A stretch of DNA of 47,102 bases from Gemmatimonadota bacterium (lineage in GTDB: Bacteria > Gemmatimonadota > Gemmatimonadetes > Gemmatimonadales > Gemmatimonadaceae), in NCBI GenBank assembly GCA_021299375.1, contig JAJTGR010000092.1, forward strand, positions 1 to 47,102, written 5' to 3'. Positions 16,717-24,301 of this stretch are shown here, piece after piece (positions within the stretch are counted from its first letter, which is position 1; each line of letters opens with the position of its first letter). The notes under the pieces were generated by a model. It searched no databases and was not told where the DNA came from. It was given only the letters and a program-made list of their open reading frames with translations. The position numbers and the translations under genes are program-made.

Positions 16717-17706
16717 CTACCGCTGAATCAGCTTCACCCGCTCGCCGTTGCGGAACACTTCCACGCGGTCGGCCCGGCCGTCGCGGTTCACGTCCGTCCA
16801 CACCTGCTGCAGCGCGCCGTTGCCGTCGAGGAAGATCGCCCGCCATGGAATGCCGCCACGCCCCTGGTCCGGGATGCGGAGCACGAATTCATTGGTGCCG
16901 AGCCACTGCATGACCTCGGTACTCGGGCGCCCCTGCATGACGTCGAGGGCACTGCGCATGGCGGGCAACACCTGCGGGTACGCCCGCGACGCAAACTCCG
17001 GCAGGTCGTCGCAGCGCCCATCCTTGTCGCGGTCAGTGCACACCGGGGGCCCGAAACGCTGGTCGTCACACCACCCGTCTTCGTCCCGGTCGAGACACAC
17101 CGACGACCCGAACCCCGGCGGCCGCGCCCCGGGGGCAAAATAGCGCGGATCGGTCACGGCCCCCGGCACCACCACGCCGCCCGGCGTGACGTACCCGCCA
17201 GATGACCCCATGGGCCCCTGCGGTGATGGGGCGCCCCCCGGATACGACGAAGCCGGCGAGTTCATCGCCGGCTGGTCGCCGTACAGCTGCGCATCCGTGA
17301 TCTTCTTCTGCTCCCATGCGTCACGAGCCCGCGGGTCCGCCTGCGACAGGTCGGGAGGAATGAGCGGCGGTCCCTTCCTCGCGCCGGGCTTCAGACGGTT
17401 GATGGGGAGTTCGTCGAGCTTGCTGCCCCCCGATTTCGCCTTGTCCGGCCCATAAATCACGCGTCCATTGGCAGGCTTGTTCCGCACGGCGGTCGCACAG
17501 TCGGTGGGGGCCGGCTGCTGCGCCGGCGGCACCCCATCCACCCACAGGCGACACATGCCAGCCGGCGGCAGGTAGGCCGCGGGAATGGCGCTCTTGTCGT
17601 CGGCCTTGTCCTTATCCGTCTTGGCCTGCGCCCAGGCGCGGTCGGCCGGGCCGAGCAGGCCCAGCACGGCCACCGTCGTCAGGACACGCCAGGATGTACG
17701 TAACAT
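16717..17706 (-). CDS. secreted protein with thrombospondin-type-3/Ca-binding-like repeats
   Basis: A 329-residue exported protein of unknown function. A clear Sec signal peptide covers residues 1-27 (hydrophobic TVAVLGLLGPADRAWA, then AQA). A proline-rich middle follows. Two DxDxDGxCDD repeats (CLDRDEDGWCDD and CTDRDKDGRCDD) and a later DVNRDGRADRVEVF segment resemble calcium-binding thrombospondin-3 or dockerin-like loops. The ATG at 17706 is supported by a strong GGGAGGAAG ribosome-binding site three bases upstream; the in-frame extension to 17832 is not homologous to anything I know. It lies downstream of pfkA with a hairpin between them, so it is probably its own unit. Confidence 0.7.
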   Translation of the reverse strand: MLRTSWRVLTTVAVLGLLGPADRAWAQAKTDKDKADDKSAIPAAYLPPAGMCRLWVDGVPPAQQPAPTDCATAVRNKPANGRVIYGPDKAKSGGSKLDELPINRLKPGARKGPPLIPPDLSQADPRARDAWEQKKITDAQLYGDQPAMNSPASSYPGGAPSPQGPMGSSGGYVTPGGVVVPGAVTDPRYFAPGARPPGFGSSVCLDRDEDGWCDDQRFGPPVCTDRDKDGRCDDLPEFASRAYPQVLPAMRSALDVMQGRPSTEVMQWLGTNEFVLRIPDQGRGGIPWRAIFLDGNGALQQVWTDVNRDGRADRVEVFRNGERVKLIQR

Positions 17707-17885
17707 GACTTCCTCCCACAGGACATCGCGCCGTCCCCAACGGATGGCGTCCGGGTTCCCGATGCACAAGGGGTGCACGGAGCGTGCCATCCCCGGCCCG
17801 ATCGGGCCTCCCGCCGTAAGTATCGGCAACACGGTACCCTACGGACAGAGGCAGGGTCCACTTCGTCACGCCCATGTCCCCACAC

Positions 17886-17903
17886 GGGGACACCGGTGTC
17901 CCC
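17886..17903 (-). terminator. 18-bp perfect palindrome after pfkA
   Basis: The sequence ggggacaccggtgtcccc is its own reverse complement and begins eight bases after the pfkA stop. An overlapping alternative hairpin (tcccc-acac-gggga, 17877-17890) shares the first arm. There is no T-run, so termination may need Rho. Perfect symmetry also leaves room for a protein-binding site. Confidence 0.45.
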
Positions 17904-17910
17904 CGCGGGT

Positions 17911-18990
17911 TCAGTCGCCGAAGCTGATCCCGATCATGCGCGCCGCCTGCACGATGTCGTGTTTGGGGTCGACGCGCTTGGTTTCCTTGAGGACCTCCTC
18001 GATGGGCACGGTCACCAGGTGCGGCGACTGCAGGGCCACCATGTGCCCCCACTTCTTTTCGGCCACGGCCTGCACGGCCGCCGCGCCGAAGCGCGTGGCC
18101 AGCAGGCGGTCGTACCCGGTGGGCGACCCGCCACGCTGCAGGTGCCCCAGGACCATGGACCGGGTTTCCTTGCCGGTGATGCGCTGGATGTCGTACCCCA
18201 GCCGCTCAGCGATACCGCCGAGCCGGCGGTCCTGGCCGGGCAGTGACGCCCCGATGATGGATTCGTGGCCGCCGCGCGGCTTCGAGCCCTCGGCCACCAC
18301 GACGATGCTGAAGCGCTTACCGCTGGCATCCCGCGCCATGATCTTGTCGCACACCTTCTCGAGGTCCCACTCGATCTCGGGAATGAGAATCACATCGGCC
18401 GTGCCGGCCACGCCCGCATGCAGGGCAATGAAACCGGCCTCGCGCCCCATGACTTCGAGCACCATCACCCGATCGTGGGATTCGGCGGTCGTGTGCAGCT
18501 TGTCGATGGCTTCCATGGCCGTGTTGACCGCGGTGTCGAAGCCGAACGTGGTGATCGTGCCGGCGACATCGTTGTCGATGGTCTTGGGAACGCTGACCAC
18601 CCGGACGCCCTTGGTGCAGAGCTGCTGGGCGATCTTGAGCGAGCCATCGCCGCCGATGGAGATGATCGCCTCGATGCCGAGGTTCCGGGCGTTCTCGACC
18701 AGTTCGTCGGAGCGGTCGATGTTCGTCCAGGTCCCGTCCGGCTTCTGCACCGGGTAGGCAAACGGGCTGCCCCGGTTGGTGGTCTTGATGATGGTGCCGC
18801 CCTGGCCGGCGATGCCGCGCACACTGTCGACGGTCAGGGGGACAATTTCGTCCTCTCCAAGCAGGCCAGCGAACCCGCGCTTGATGCCGAGCACGTCCCA
18901 GCCGCGGGTGCGGGCCGAGAGCACCGCGGCCCGGATGACCGCGTTGAGCCCGGGGGCGTCACCGCCTCCGGTGGAAATCGCAATCCGCAT
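17911..18990 (-). CDS. pfkA: 6-phosphofructokinase, ATP-type by GGDGS, group III-like
   Basis: Phosphorylates fructose 6-phosphate in glycolysis. At 359 residues it is somewhat longer than the E. coli enzyme (320). Visible motifs are the nucleotide loop TGGGDAPGLNAVIR, IGGDGS (about 112-117), the catalytic PKTIDNDV (135-142), EVMGREAGFIA, VVAEGSKP and the GHLQRGGSPT segment. Gly at the GGDGS position is the known mark of ATP use (PPi enzymes have Asp). The Lys in PKTIDND is the form typical of PPi-dependent and mixed group III enzymes, where E. coli has Gly. ATP is the most likely phosphoryl donor. Start is ATG at 18990. Confidence 0.93.
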   Translation of the reverse strand: MRIAISTGGGDAPGLNAVIRAAVLSARTRGWDVLGIKRGFAGLLGEDEIVPLTVDSVRGIAGQGGTIIKTTNRGSPFAYPVQKPDGTWTNIDRSDELVENARNLGIEAIISIGGDGSLKIAQQLCTKGVRVVSVPKTIDNDVAGTITTFGFDTAVNTAMEAIDKLHTTAESHDRVMVLEVMGREAGFIALHAGVAGTADVILIPEIEWDLEKVCDKIMARDASGKRFSIVVVAEGSKPRGGHESIIGASLPGQDRRLGGIAERLGYDIQRITGKETRSMVLGHLQRGGSPTGYDRLLATRFGAAAVQAVAEKKWGHMVALQSPHLVTVPIEEVLKETKRVDPKHDIVQAARMIGISFGD

Positions 18991-19050
18991 GTTTCTGAAA
19001 ATGACGGGGGTGGTTTGGGTGAGCGCGTAATGTACCGCGCGGACACCGGA

Positions 19051-19305
19051 TCAAGGGAAGGGAGGCGCCGGTGGGCGCGTCGGAAGGCCGGCCGCAGCGG
19101 CCAATTGGCGCACCACGGTGTCCTGATAGGCCATGACCCCACGCAGTGAATCGATCTGAGCCTGGAGCATCGCGTTCTCCTCGCGAAGCTGGACGATCTG
19201 CATTCCCAGGTCGAGCACCGCCTGGCCGGTGGCCATGTCGCTGGCGGGCGTGGGGATGGCCGGACCGCAGGCGGACAGCCCCACGACGGCGACGGCGCGG
19301 ATCAA
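19051..19305 (-). CDS. small lipoprotein with coiled-coil, TTG start
   Basis: An 84-residue lipoprotein candidate. From a TTG at 19305 the product begins MIRAVAVVGLSACGP, a very short lipoprotein signal peptide whose lipobox is LSAC. The mature part is one helix with heptad-like QLREENAMLQAQIDSLRG, then a proline-rich end. The TTG is favoured because GGGGGA lies seven bases upstream. The frame is open to 19419, but the extra residues show no signal-like order and would overlap the upstream region of the divergent pseudopilin gene. No specific function is recognised; it could be a Lpp-like or trimeric periplasmic spacer. Confidence 0.5.
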   Translation of the reverse strand: MIRAVAVVGLSACGPAIPTPASDMATGQAVLDLGMQIVQLREENAMLQAQIDSLRGVMAYQDTVVRQLAAAAGLPTRPPAPPFP

Positions 19306-19439
19306 GCGGAGTCCCCCACGCGGCCGCCGGTCAGCCGCAGTGCGAGGGGTATGGGCGCAATGTTCTGGTGACACCGATCGAGGGGCGAAGGGTGATCGTG
19401 GAGCCGTTTCCGGCAACATACGCCCCGATCCGGTATCCC

Positions 19440-19868
19440 ATGCACTCCGCTCGTCGTGGCACCACGATCGTCGAACTGGCGATCGTCCTCAGCCTGCTCG
19501 CGGCCCTGTCCCTGGTCACCCTGGCCAGCGGCATCCCGTTGCTCGACGCGGCCGCGGTGGAGACCGCCAGCCGCGAGTCCGCCGACCTGTTCGGACTGGC
19601 ACGGGAGCATGCGCTGGCCGCCAACCGGCGCACTGTGGTGCGCATTGACACGGCGGCCGCGCAGCTGACCGTTCTGGTCGGTACCGACACATTGGCCCGC
19701 GCACGTTTTGGGCCCAGTGGGGTGCGGGTGGCGAGCACGCGCGATTCCATGGCCTACCACGCGTCGGGATTGGGGCTCGGCGCGGCCAACCTGCGGCTCA
19801 TTCTCAGGCGGCGGGCCCGGGCCGACACCCTCATGGTCTCACGACTCGGGCGGGTCGAACGGCGCTGA
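19440..19868 (+). CDS. GspH/FimT-like type IV pseudopilin, orphan
   Basis: A 142-residue pseudopilin. The N-terminus RRGTTIVELAIVLSLLAAL is a class III prepilin signal: cleavage after Gly, Glu at +5 and a hydrophobic helix for membrane anchoring and pilus packing. The rest fits the GspH/FimT pattern (SADLFGLAREHALAANRRTVVRI) and ends in Arg-rich strands. Such minor pilins prime type IV pilus or type II secretion fibres. No other pilus gene is near, so partners must be elsewhere. ATG at 19440 is chosen as the only start giving a short leader peptide. It is divergent from the small lipoprotein and convergent with rhlE. Confidence 0.75.
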   Translation: MHSARRGTTIVELAIVLSLLAALSLVTLASGIPLLDAAAVETASRESADLFGLAREHALAANRRTVVRIDTAAAQLTVLVGTDTLARARFGPSGVRVASTRDSMAYHASGLGLGAANLRLILRRRARADTLMVSRLGRVERR

Positions 19869-19889
19869 TTTGCGGTCCGCTCCCCGCCG

Positions 19890-21050
19890 TCAGGTCCCGA
19901 AGTCGAACCCCGGTACGCTCACCCGCGGGATCTCCTGCCCGATCGTGCGCTCGATGGTCCGCACCATGCCGATCTCCTCGGCCGACATGAACGTGTAGGC
20001 GTCGCCCGTGCTGGCCGCGCGGCCGGTGCGCCCGATGCGGTGCACGTAGTCTTCCGGCTGCTGCGGCACGTCGAAGTTGATGACATGCGTGATGCCCGAG
20101 ATGTCGAGCCCCCGCTGGGCGATGTCGGTGGCCACCAGAACGCGCAGCTTGCCGGACTTGAAATCGTCGAGCGCCGCCATGCGCTCCTTCTGCGACTTGT
20201 CGGCGTGCATGGCGCCCGCCTTGACGCCGGCTTTCTCGAGGTCGCGCACCACCCGGTCGGCGCCGCTCTTGGTGCGCGTGAACACCAGCACCGAGTCGTG
20301 GCTCTCCTTGGTGAGGAGGTGCACCAGCAGATCGTTCTTGCGGTGGCGCGGCACCGGGTACACCGCGTGCGTCACCGTGGTGGCGGCCGATGAGCGCCGC
20401 CCCACTTGCACCACCACCGGCTTGCGCAGGTACTTGCGGGCCAGCGCCTCGACTTCGGGCGGCATGGTGGCGCTGAACAGCAGCGTCTGCCGATACTTGG
20501 GCACCTGCTCCACGATGCGATTGAGCTGGGGCGCGAAGCCCATGTCGAGCATGCGGTCGGCTTCGTCGAGCACCAGCGTCTCGAGGTACGTGAAGTCGAC
20601 GTTGCGCTTTTCGAGATGGTCGAGCAGACGCCCAGGGGTGGCCACCACGACGTCCACGCCACTACGGAGCGCGCGTTCCTGCGGCTCGTAACCCACCCCG
20701 CCGAACACCGGGATCACGTCCACCGGCGCGTGCCGGGAGTACTTGCGCACACTCTCCTCCACCTGCAGGCAGAGTTCGCGCGTGGGGGTGAGCACGAGCA
20801 CCCGGGTGCGGCGCGGGCCACCGAGCAGGCGGTGCACCATGGGCAGCGTAAAGCTCGCCGTCTTACCGGTGCCGGTCTGCGCCAGCCCAATGAGGTCGCG
20901 CCCCGCGAGGGCGAGCGGAATGGCTTCGCGCTGGATGGGAGTCGGTCGTTCGTAGCCCGCATCGTGCAGGGCGTCGAGCAGGGGCTTCGCCAGCCCCAGG
21001 TCAGCGAAGGTCACGTCGCTGACAAGCGTTTCCGGATCGATGACTGTCAT
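19890..21050 (-). CDS. rhlE: DEAD-box ATP-dependent RNA helicase, RhlE type
   Basis: A 386-residue DEAD-box helicase with all core motifs: the Q-motif region FADLGL followed by RPTPIQ, AQTGTGKT (I), PTRELCLQV (Ia), TPGRLLD (Ib), DEAD (II), SAT (III), and VATDIAQRGLDI with HRIGRTGR (V and VI). It lacks the long basic C-terminal tail of many RhlE and DeaD proteins. Family role is RNA remodelling in ribosome assembly or decay, often at low temperature. The start is ATG at 21050 and the gene is monocistronic, 70 bases from the end of the next minus-strand gene. Confidence 0.92.
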   Translation of the reverse strand: MTVIDPETLVSDVTFADLGLAKPLLDALHDAGYERPTPIQREAIPLALAGRDLIGLAQTGTGKTASFTLPMVHRLLGGPRRTRVLVLTPTRELCLQVEESVRKYSRHAPVDVIPVFGGVGYEPQERALRSGVDVVVATPGRLLDHLEKRNVDFTYLETLVLDEADRMLDMGFAPQLNRIVEQVPKYRQTLLFSATMPPEVEALARKYLRKPVVVQVGRRSSAATTVTHAVYPVPRHRKNDLLVHLLTKESHDSVLVFTRTKSGADRVVRDLEKAGVKAGAMHADKSQKERMAALDDFKSGKLRVLVATDIAQRGLDISGITHVINFDVPQQPEDYVHRIGRTGRAASTGDAYTFMSAEEIGMVRTIERTIGQEIPRVSVPGFDFGT

Positions 21051-21120
21051 GTGTAACGAGAAAAGCTAATCACTGCCCCGCGCCCCGGGGCGCTGCACCG
21101 TGGCGGCCGGCGATGTCGTC

Positions 21121-22305
21121 CTATACCAAGTCGATGGCACGGCCGGCCAAACGGGCGATCAGCGCCAGACGGAAGGTCACGTCGATGGAGAACCCCGTGG
21201 ATGGCACACGGCCAACGGAGGCGTCGCTCAGCGGCATCACTGGCCACGCCCAGACGGGCACCTGCTCCGGCATGACCACCGAACGCGGAGGGGTCCACAC
21301 TTTCCGGCGGTCCCGGTCATCCAGTGTGCGGTCGAGAAGCTTGACCCACCCCTCGTGCCGATCGAGGAACCCGATGCGGGCCATCGCCTCCAGCCACGCC
21401 AGGGCACTCGGCATGTCGCTGTCGAGGGCGCTTCGGGTGGCCAGGAAGTCGCCAAGCACGAGGTGTGGCTGCTCCACGAGGTGCGCGCCGACCTGCTGTA
21501 TGGCCGCCTGGCGAGGCCACGGCTGCGTGAGGTACGTGAACAGCCGCTCCATGAACTCGGAATGTTCACTACGGAACTGCGGCATGTGGCCGAGCATGAT
21601 CAGCAGGTGGAACGACGGCGCAGCGACCTCAGGGGCCAGCACATGCTGGTTGCCGAGGCGGACCCACGGCTTCAGCGCCAGCGGCGACCTGAAGAACGCC
21701 TCGACACGGGCCACCAGCCGCCGGGCGGCGCCGCGCAACCGGGGGTCGGCCTCGTGGCCTGCCTGGGCCAGCGCTGCCGCTGCCGCCTCGCGGAGCAGCA
21801 GCCGACCACGCAGCACCAGATCCTCGTCATCCCCGGCAGGGCGGAGTTCGGCGAGATACCCTGGGTCGTCGTCTTCGGCAAGCAACCGGAAGAGCAACCG
21901 CTTGGTGGCCGACAGGCCAGGAGCTTCGGGGTCCCACCCCAGCTCGAGCAGGCGCCGGTAGGCCGGAATGGTGCCAACGCCGGCCACCTCCCGCCCGCGG
22001 GGGACGGCCAGCATGCCACCAGGCCACGTGCCGTCTGCTTCCTGGGTCGCCAGCAGGTACCAGCCAAGGCGGCTACCATATGGCACCACCGGCCAGGTGC
22101 GCGACGTCGGGCGCTCCTGGACCACGTCACGGATGAGGCGGTATTGCACGGCCCCGCCCGCTTCTCCCATCAGCCAACGGGCCGGTACGGCAACCGGAGG
22201 CGGCGGTGGAGGAGGCGGCACGACCGGACGGACCACGATGGACTCGCCGGGGACAGCAAGCCCATCTGTGGGGGGAAGTGGCGGCGGGGAGGGAGGAAGG
22301 GTCAC
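21121..22305 (-). CDS. uncharacterised protein, terpenoid-cyclase/alpha-toroid-like
   Basis: A 394-residue protein of no assigned function. It opens with a proline-rich, low-complexity tail (runs of Pro near residues 5-40). Then comes RWLMGEAGGAVQYRLIRDVV and a WYLLATQEADGTW segment, the latter like the QxxDGxW (QW) repeats of squalene-cyclase/prenyltransferase alpha-toroids. Several helical repeats with Trp, Leu and Arg follow. Families with this pattern are common in bacteria but lack catalytic Asp motifs, and I see none here. The start is GTG at 22305 with a TACAAT -10 box ten bases upstream, so the mRNA may be leaderless. No signal peptide is seen. Confidence 0.55.
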   Translation of the reverse strand: MTLPPSPPPLPPTDGLAVPGESIVVRPVVPPPPPPPPVAVPARWLMGEAGGAVQYRLIRDVVQERPTSRTWPVVPYGSRLGWYLLATQEADGTWPGGMLAVPRGREVAGVGTIPAYRRLLELGWDPEAPGLSATKRLLFRLLAEDDDPGYLAELRPAGDDEDLVLRGRLLLREAAAAALAQAGHEADPRLRGAARRLVARVEAFFRSPLALKPWVRLGNQHVLAPEVAAPSFHLLIMLGHMPQFRSEHSEFMERLFTYLTQPWPRQAAIQQVGAHLVEQPHLVLGDFLATRSALDSDMPSALAWLEAMARIGFLDRHEGWVKLLDRTLDDRDRRKVWTPPRSVVMPEQVPVWAWPVMPLSDASVGRVPSTGFSIDVTFRLALIARLAGRAIDLV

Positions 22306-22314
22306 AATCGCGCT

Positions 22315-22343
22315 ATTGTACGCGCGGGGCGTCGACGCGCCAG
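22315..22343 (-). promoter_or_regulatory. possible leaderless promoter for the alpha-toroid-like gene
   Basis: On the minus strand, TACAAT (22315-22320, five of six to the -10 consensus) ends ten bases before the GTG start. A weak CTGGCG -35 (22338-22343) is 17 bases further up. Transcription would start at or beside the start codon, which fits the absence of any ribosome-binding site. Confidence 0.35.
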
Positions 22344-22417
22344 AGGGCGGCGGCGGTTTGTTGGCGGCAGCGCGCGCCCTGGGCCCGCACCGGACACCGC
22401 AACAGGCCGGTCGGCCC

Positions 22418-22447
22418 TTAACATTTCCGCCCGGCTTTACGTACAGG
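22418..22447 (+). promoter_or_regulatory. possible promoter for the Spy-like gene
   Basis: A -35 like TTAACA (22418-22423, five of six) and a weak TACAGG -10 (22442-22447) are 18 bases apart, about 90 bases before the ATG at 22542. This is one of few AT-rich spots in a 236-base divergent intergenic region. Confidence 0.25.
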
Positions 22448-22541
22448 AAACGTGGGATGCACCGTGCGCCCCGCAGGTGCGCGACCGGTCCCGACCGGCC
22501 GGCGTCACATCCCCTTCCCTCTTCGACGGAACTCCTCAGAG

Positions 22542-22943
22542 ATGAAAAACACGCTTCGCTTGATCGCTGCCGCGGCCGTGCTCGCGATGGCGGTGCCTGC
22601 CTCGGCCCAGGGTGGCATGGGCGGTGGCATGGGTGGCCAGCAGATGTCCCCCGAGCAGCGCATCGCCCGCCAAAAGGAGATGCTGTTCAAGGACATCACG
22701 CTCTCCGCCGATCAGTCGGCTAAGGCCGACACCATCATGATGCAGGGCATGCGCAAGCAGATGGAGATGATGCAGGCCGCCCGTGGCGGCGGTGGCGACA
22801 TGGGCGCCATGCGGGAGCAGATGCAGAAGCTGAACACCGACCGCAACAATGCCCTCAAGGCGCTGCTCACGACCGACGAGCAGAAGAAGAAGTTCGACGA
22901 GAACGTGGCGAACATGCCGCAGGGGCGCCGCGGCGGGATCTGA
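22542..22943 (+). CDS. Spy/CpxP-like periplasmic protein, Met- and Gly-rich
   Basis: A 133-residue exported protein. Residues 1-23 form a standard Sec signal peptide (KNTLRLIAAAAVLAMAVPASA, cleaved before QGG). A Gly/Met-rich linker (GGMGGGMGGQQM) follows, then helices with SPEQRIARQKEMLF, a Met-rich stretch (MMQGMRKQMEMMQA) and LLTTDEQKKKFDENV. The last resembles the LTxxQ motif of Spy/CpxP chaperones, although the exact motif is not kept. The many methionines might also bind copper. Proposed role is periplasmic stress protection; family assignment is from pattern only. The frame is open further upstream, but the signal peptide fixes the ATG at 22542. A long GC hairpin follows the stop. Confidence 0.65.
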   Translation: MKNTLRLIAAAAVLAMAVPASAQGGMGGGMGGQQMSPEQRIARQKEMLFKDITLSADQSAKADTIMMQGMRKQMEMMQAARGGGGDMGAMREQMQKLNTDRNNALKALLTTDEQKKKFDENVANMPQGRRGGI

Positions 22944-22965
22944 ACCCCGCTCGCCGGCTGAGGTG

Positions 22966-23006
22966 GACGGGGGTATCGCACGGATGACCGTGCCGGTGCC
23001 CCCGTC
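22966..23006 (+). terminator. bipartite GC-rich hairpin after the Spy-like gene
   Basis: Outer arms gacggggg (22966-22973) and cccccgtc (22999-23006) enclose inner arms gcacgg and ccgtgc (22978-22983, 22988-22993) with an atga loop. The structure begins 22 bases after the stop. No T-run follows, so it is a strong hairpin without a textbook intrinsic terminator tail. A second possible hairpin (gggggca 23028-23034 with tgccccc 23048-23054) lies just before the next gene. Confidence 0.5.
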
Positions 23007-23070
23007 GCCCGTTCCGGGTTAGCCTTCGGGGGCATGTCGACCTGCACTGCCCCCCTCTGTCGCGCCCCCG

Positions 23071-23925
23071 ATGCGCGGTGAGTTCGTGGACCTCGATGGG
23101 GTCCGTCTCTATTGCTATGCCTTCGGGCAGCGGGGTGCGGGGCATCCGATCGTGCTGGTGCACGGCTCGTTCACCTCATCGCGGCTCTGGCAGGATGTCC
23201 TGCCGCGATTGCCCAAGGGGCACCGCGTCCTGGTGCTCGACCTGCTCGGCCACGGCCGCAGCGACCCGCCCGGCACGGCGGCGCTGACGGTGGCCGCGCA
23301 CGCCACCCGGCTCGCCCATCTGCTCGACGTGCTGGGCGTACGTGAGGCGGCGTTGGTGGGGCACGGCATGGGGGCCGCCGTTGCCGCCCGCGTGGCCCAC
23401 GAGCAACCCGACCGGGTGGCGCAGCTGATGCTCGTCAACCCGACGCTGCTCACGTCCGACCCCGGTGACGCCTTCGTGAGCCGTCGCCTGAATCGCGTGG
23501 CCGCGCTGGTGCCGCTCTGGCGGCACCTTGGGGCCGGCTGGCTGGCGTCCGCCCTGCATGCGGCGCTGCTGCCCTGCTTCGCGCATCGTGACGCGGGGAT
23601 CCGCTCGCTCGACGTGTACCTCAAACCCTTTCGACGCCGCGAAGGCCGTGACACCGCCTGTGCCCAGCTGACCGCCTTGCGCGAGTCCCGCACCGACACC
23701 ATCGAGACGCTGGCACCGGGCGCGATCCGCTGCCCGACCGCGCTCGTGCTCGGCGCCTCCGACCCGTTTCTCACTGGCACCCGCGTCCACCGGCTGGCCG
23801 ACGCCCTCGAAGCGGCCACGTCCCATGCCCTGATCACCCACACGCTCCCGGGGGTCGCCCACATCGCCCCCGAGGAAGCGCCCGACCAGCTCGGCACCCT
23901 CGTCGCCGAACTGCTCACCCGCTAG
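23071..23925 (+). CDS. alpha/beta-hydrolase-fold protein lacking the nucleophile
   Basis: A 284-residue alpha/beta-hydrolase-fold protein. The oxyanion-hole HGSFTSSRLW, the strand VLVLDLLGHGRSDPP and the late LGASDPF (acid) and VAHIAPEEAP (histidine) segments are all present. The nucleophile elbow, however, reads GHGMG at about 97-101: where GxSxG has serine, or GHDMG dehalogenases and epoxide hydrolases have aspartate, the codon at 23365-23367 is GGC, glycine. It is therefore either a non-hydrolytic member or an inactive scaffold. Start is ATG at 23071. The TPR gene follows 33 bases later on the same strand, so the two may be cotranscribed. Confidence 0.8.
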   Translation: MRGEFVDLDGVRLYCYAFGQRGAGHPIVLVHGSFTSSRLWQDVLPRLPKGHRVLVLDLLGHGRSDPPGTAALTVAAHATRLAHLLDVLGVREAALVGHGMGAAVAARVAHEQPDRVAQLMLVNPTLLTSDPGDAFVSRRLNRVAALVPLWRHLGAGWLASALHAALLPCFAHRDAGIRSLDVYLKPFRRREGRDTACAQLTALRESRTDTIETLAPGAIRCPTALVLGASDPFLTGTRVHRLADALEAATSHALITHTLPGVAHIAPEEAPDQLGTLVAELLTR

Positions 23926-23958
23926 GTCACGTCGCGGTTTCCCACGCCGAGGACTTCC

Positions 23959-24258
23959 ATGGATCGTCTCGCCACCATGCGCGCCATGGCTGCCAAGCAG
24001 CCTGCCAACCCGATGGTTCGTTTCGGGCTCGCCAACGAACTCCTCAAAGCCAATCTGCTGGAGGAAGCCGTGACCGAGCTGAACGCCTATCTCGCCAGCT
24101 ACGACGACGAAGGCAACGGGTGGCTGCGCTACACGGACACGCTGGTGGCCCTCGGCCGCCACGACGAGGCCAGACAGGCCATCACCAAGGGCATCGATGC
24201 GGCCACGCGCCACGGCCATGGCACGCTGGTGGCGGAGTTCGAGGAGCGGCTGGGATGA
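23959..24258 (+). CDS. short tetratricopeptide-repeat protein
   Basis: A 99-residue protein consisting mostly of TPR-like helix pairs: MVRFGLANELLKANLLEEAVTEL and GWLRYTDTLVALGRHDEARQAI, with the small-large-aromatic spacing typical of the repeat. No signal peptide or membrane segment is seen. It probably mediates a protein-protein contact. A GAGG six bases before the ATG supports this start. It sits 33 bases downstream of the hydrolase-fold gene and 43 bases from the convergent kinase gene. Confidence 0.75.
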   Translation: MDRLATMRAMAAKQPANPMVRFGLANELLKANLLEEAVTELNAYLASYDDEGNGWLRYTDTLVALGRHDEARQAITKGIDAATRHGHGTLVAEFEERLG

Positions 24259-24301
24259 ACGCGTGCCGACGCGAGCGCCGAGGCGAACGCAGAGGCCCTC
24301 A

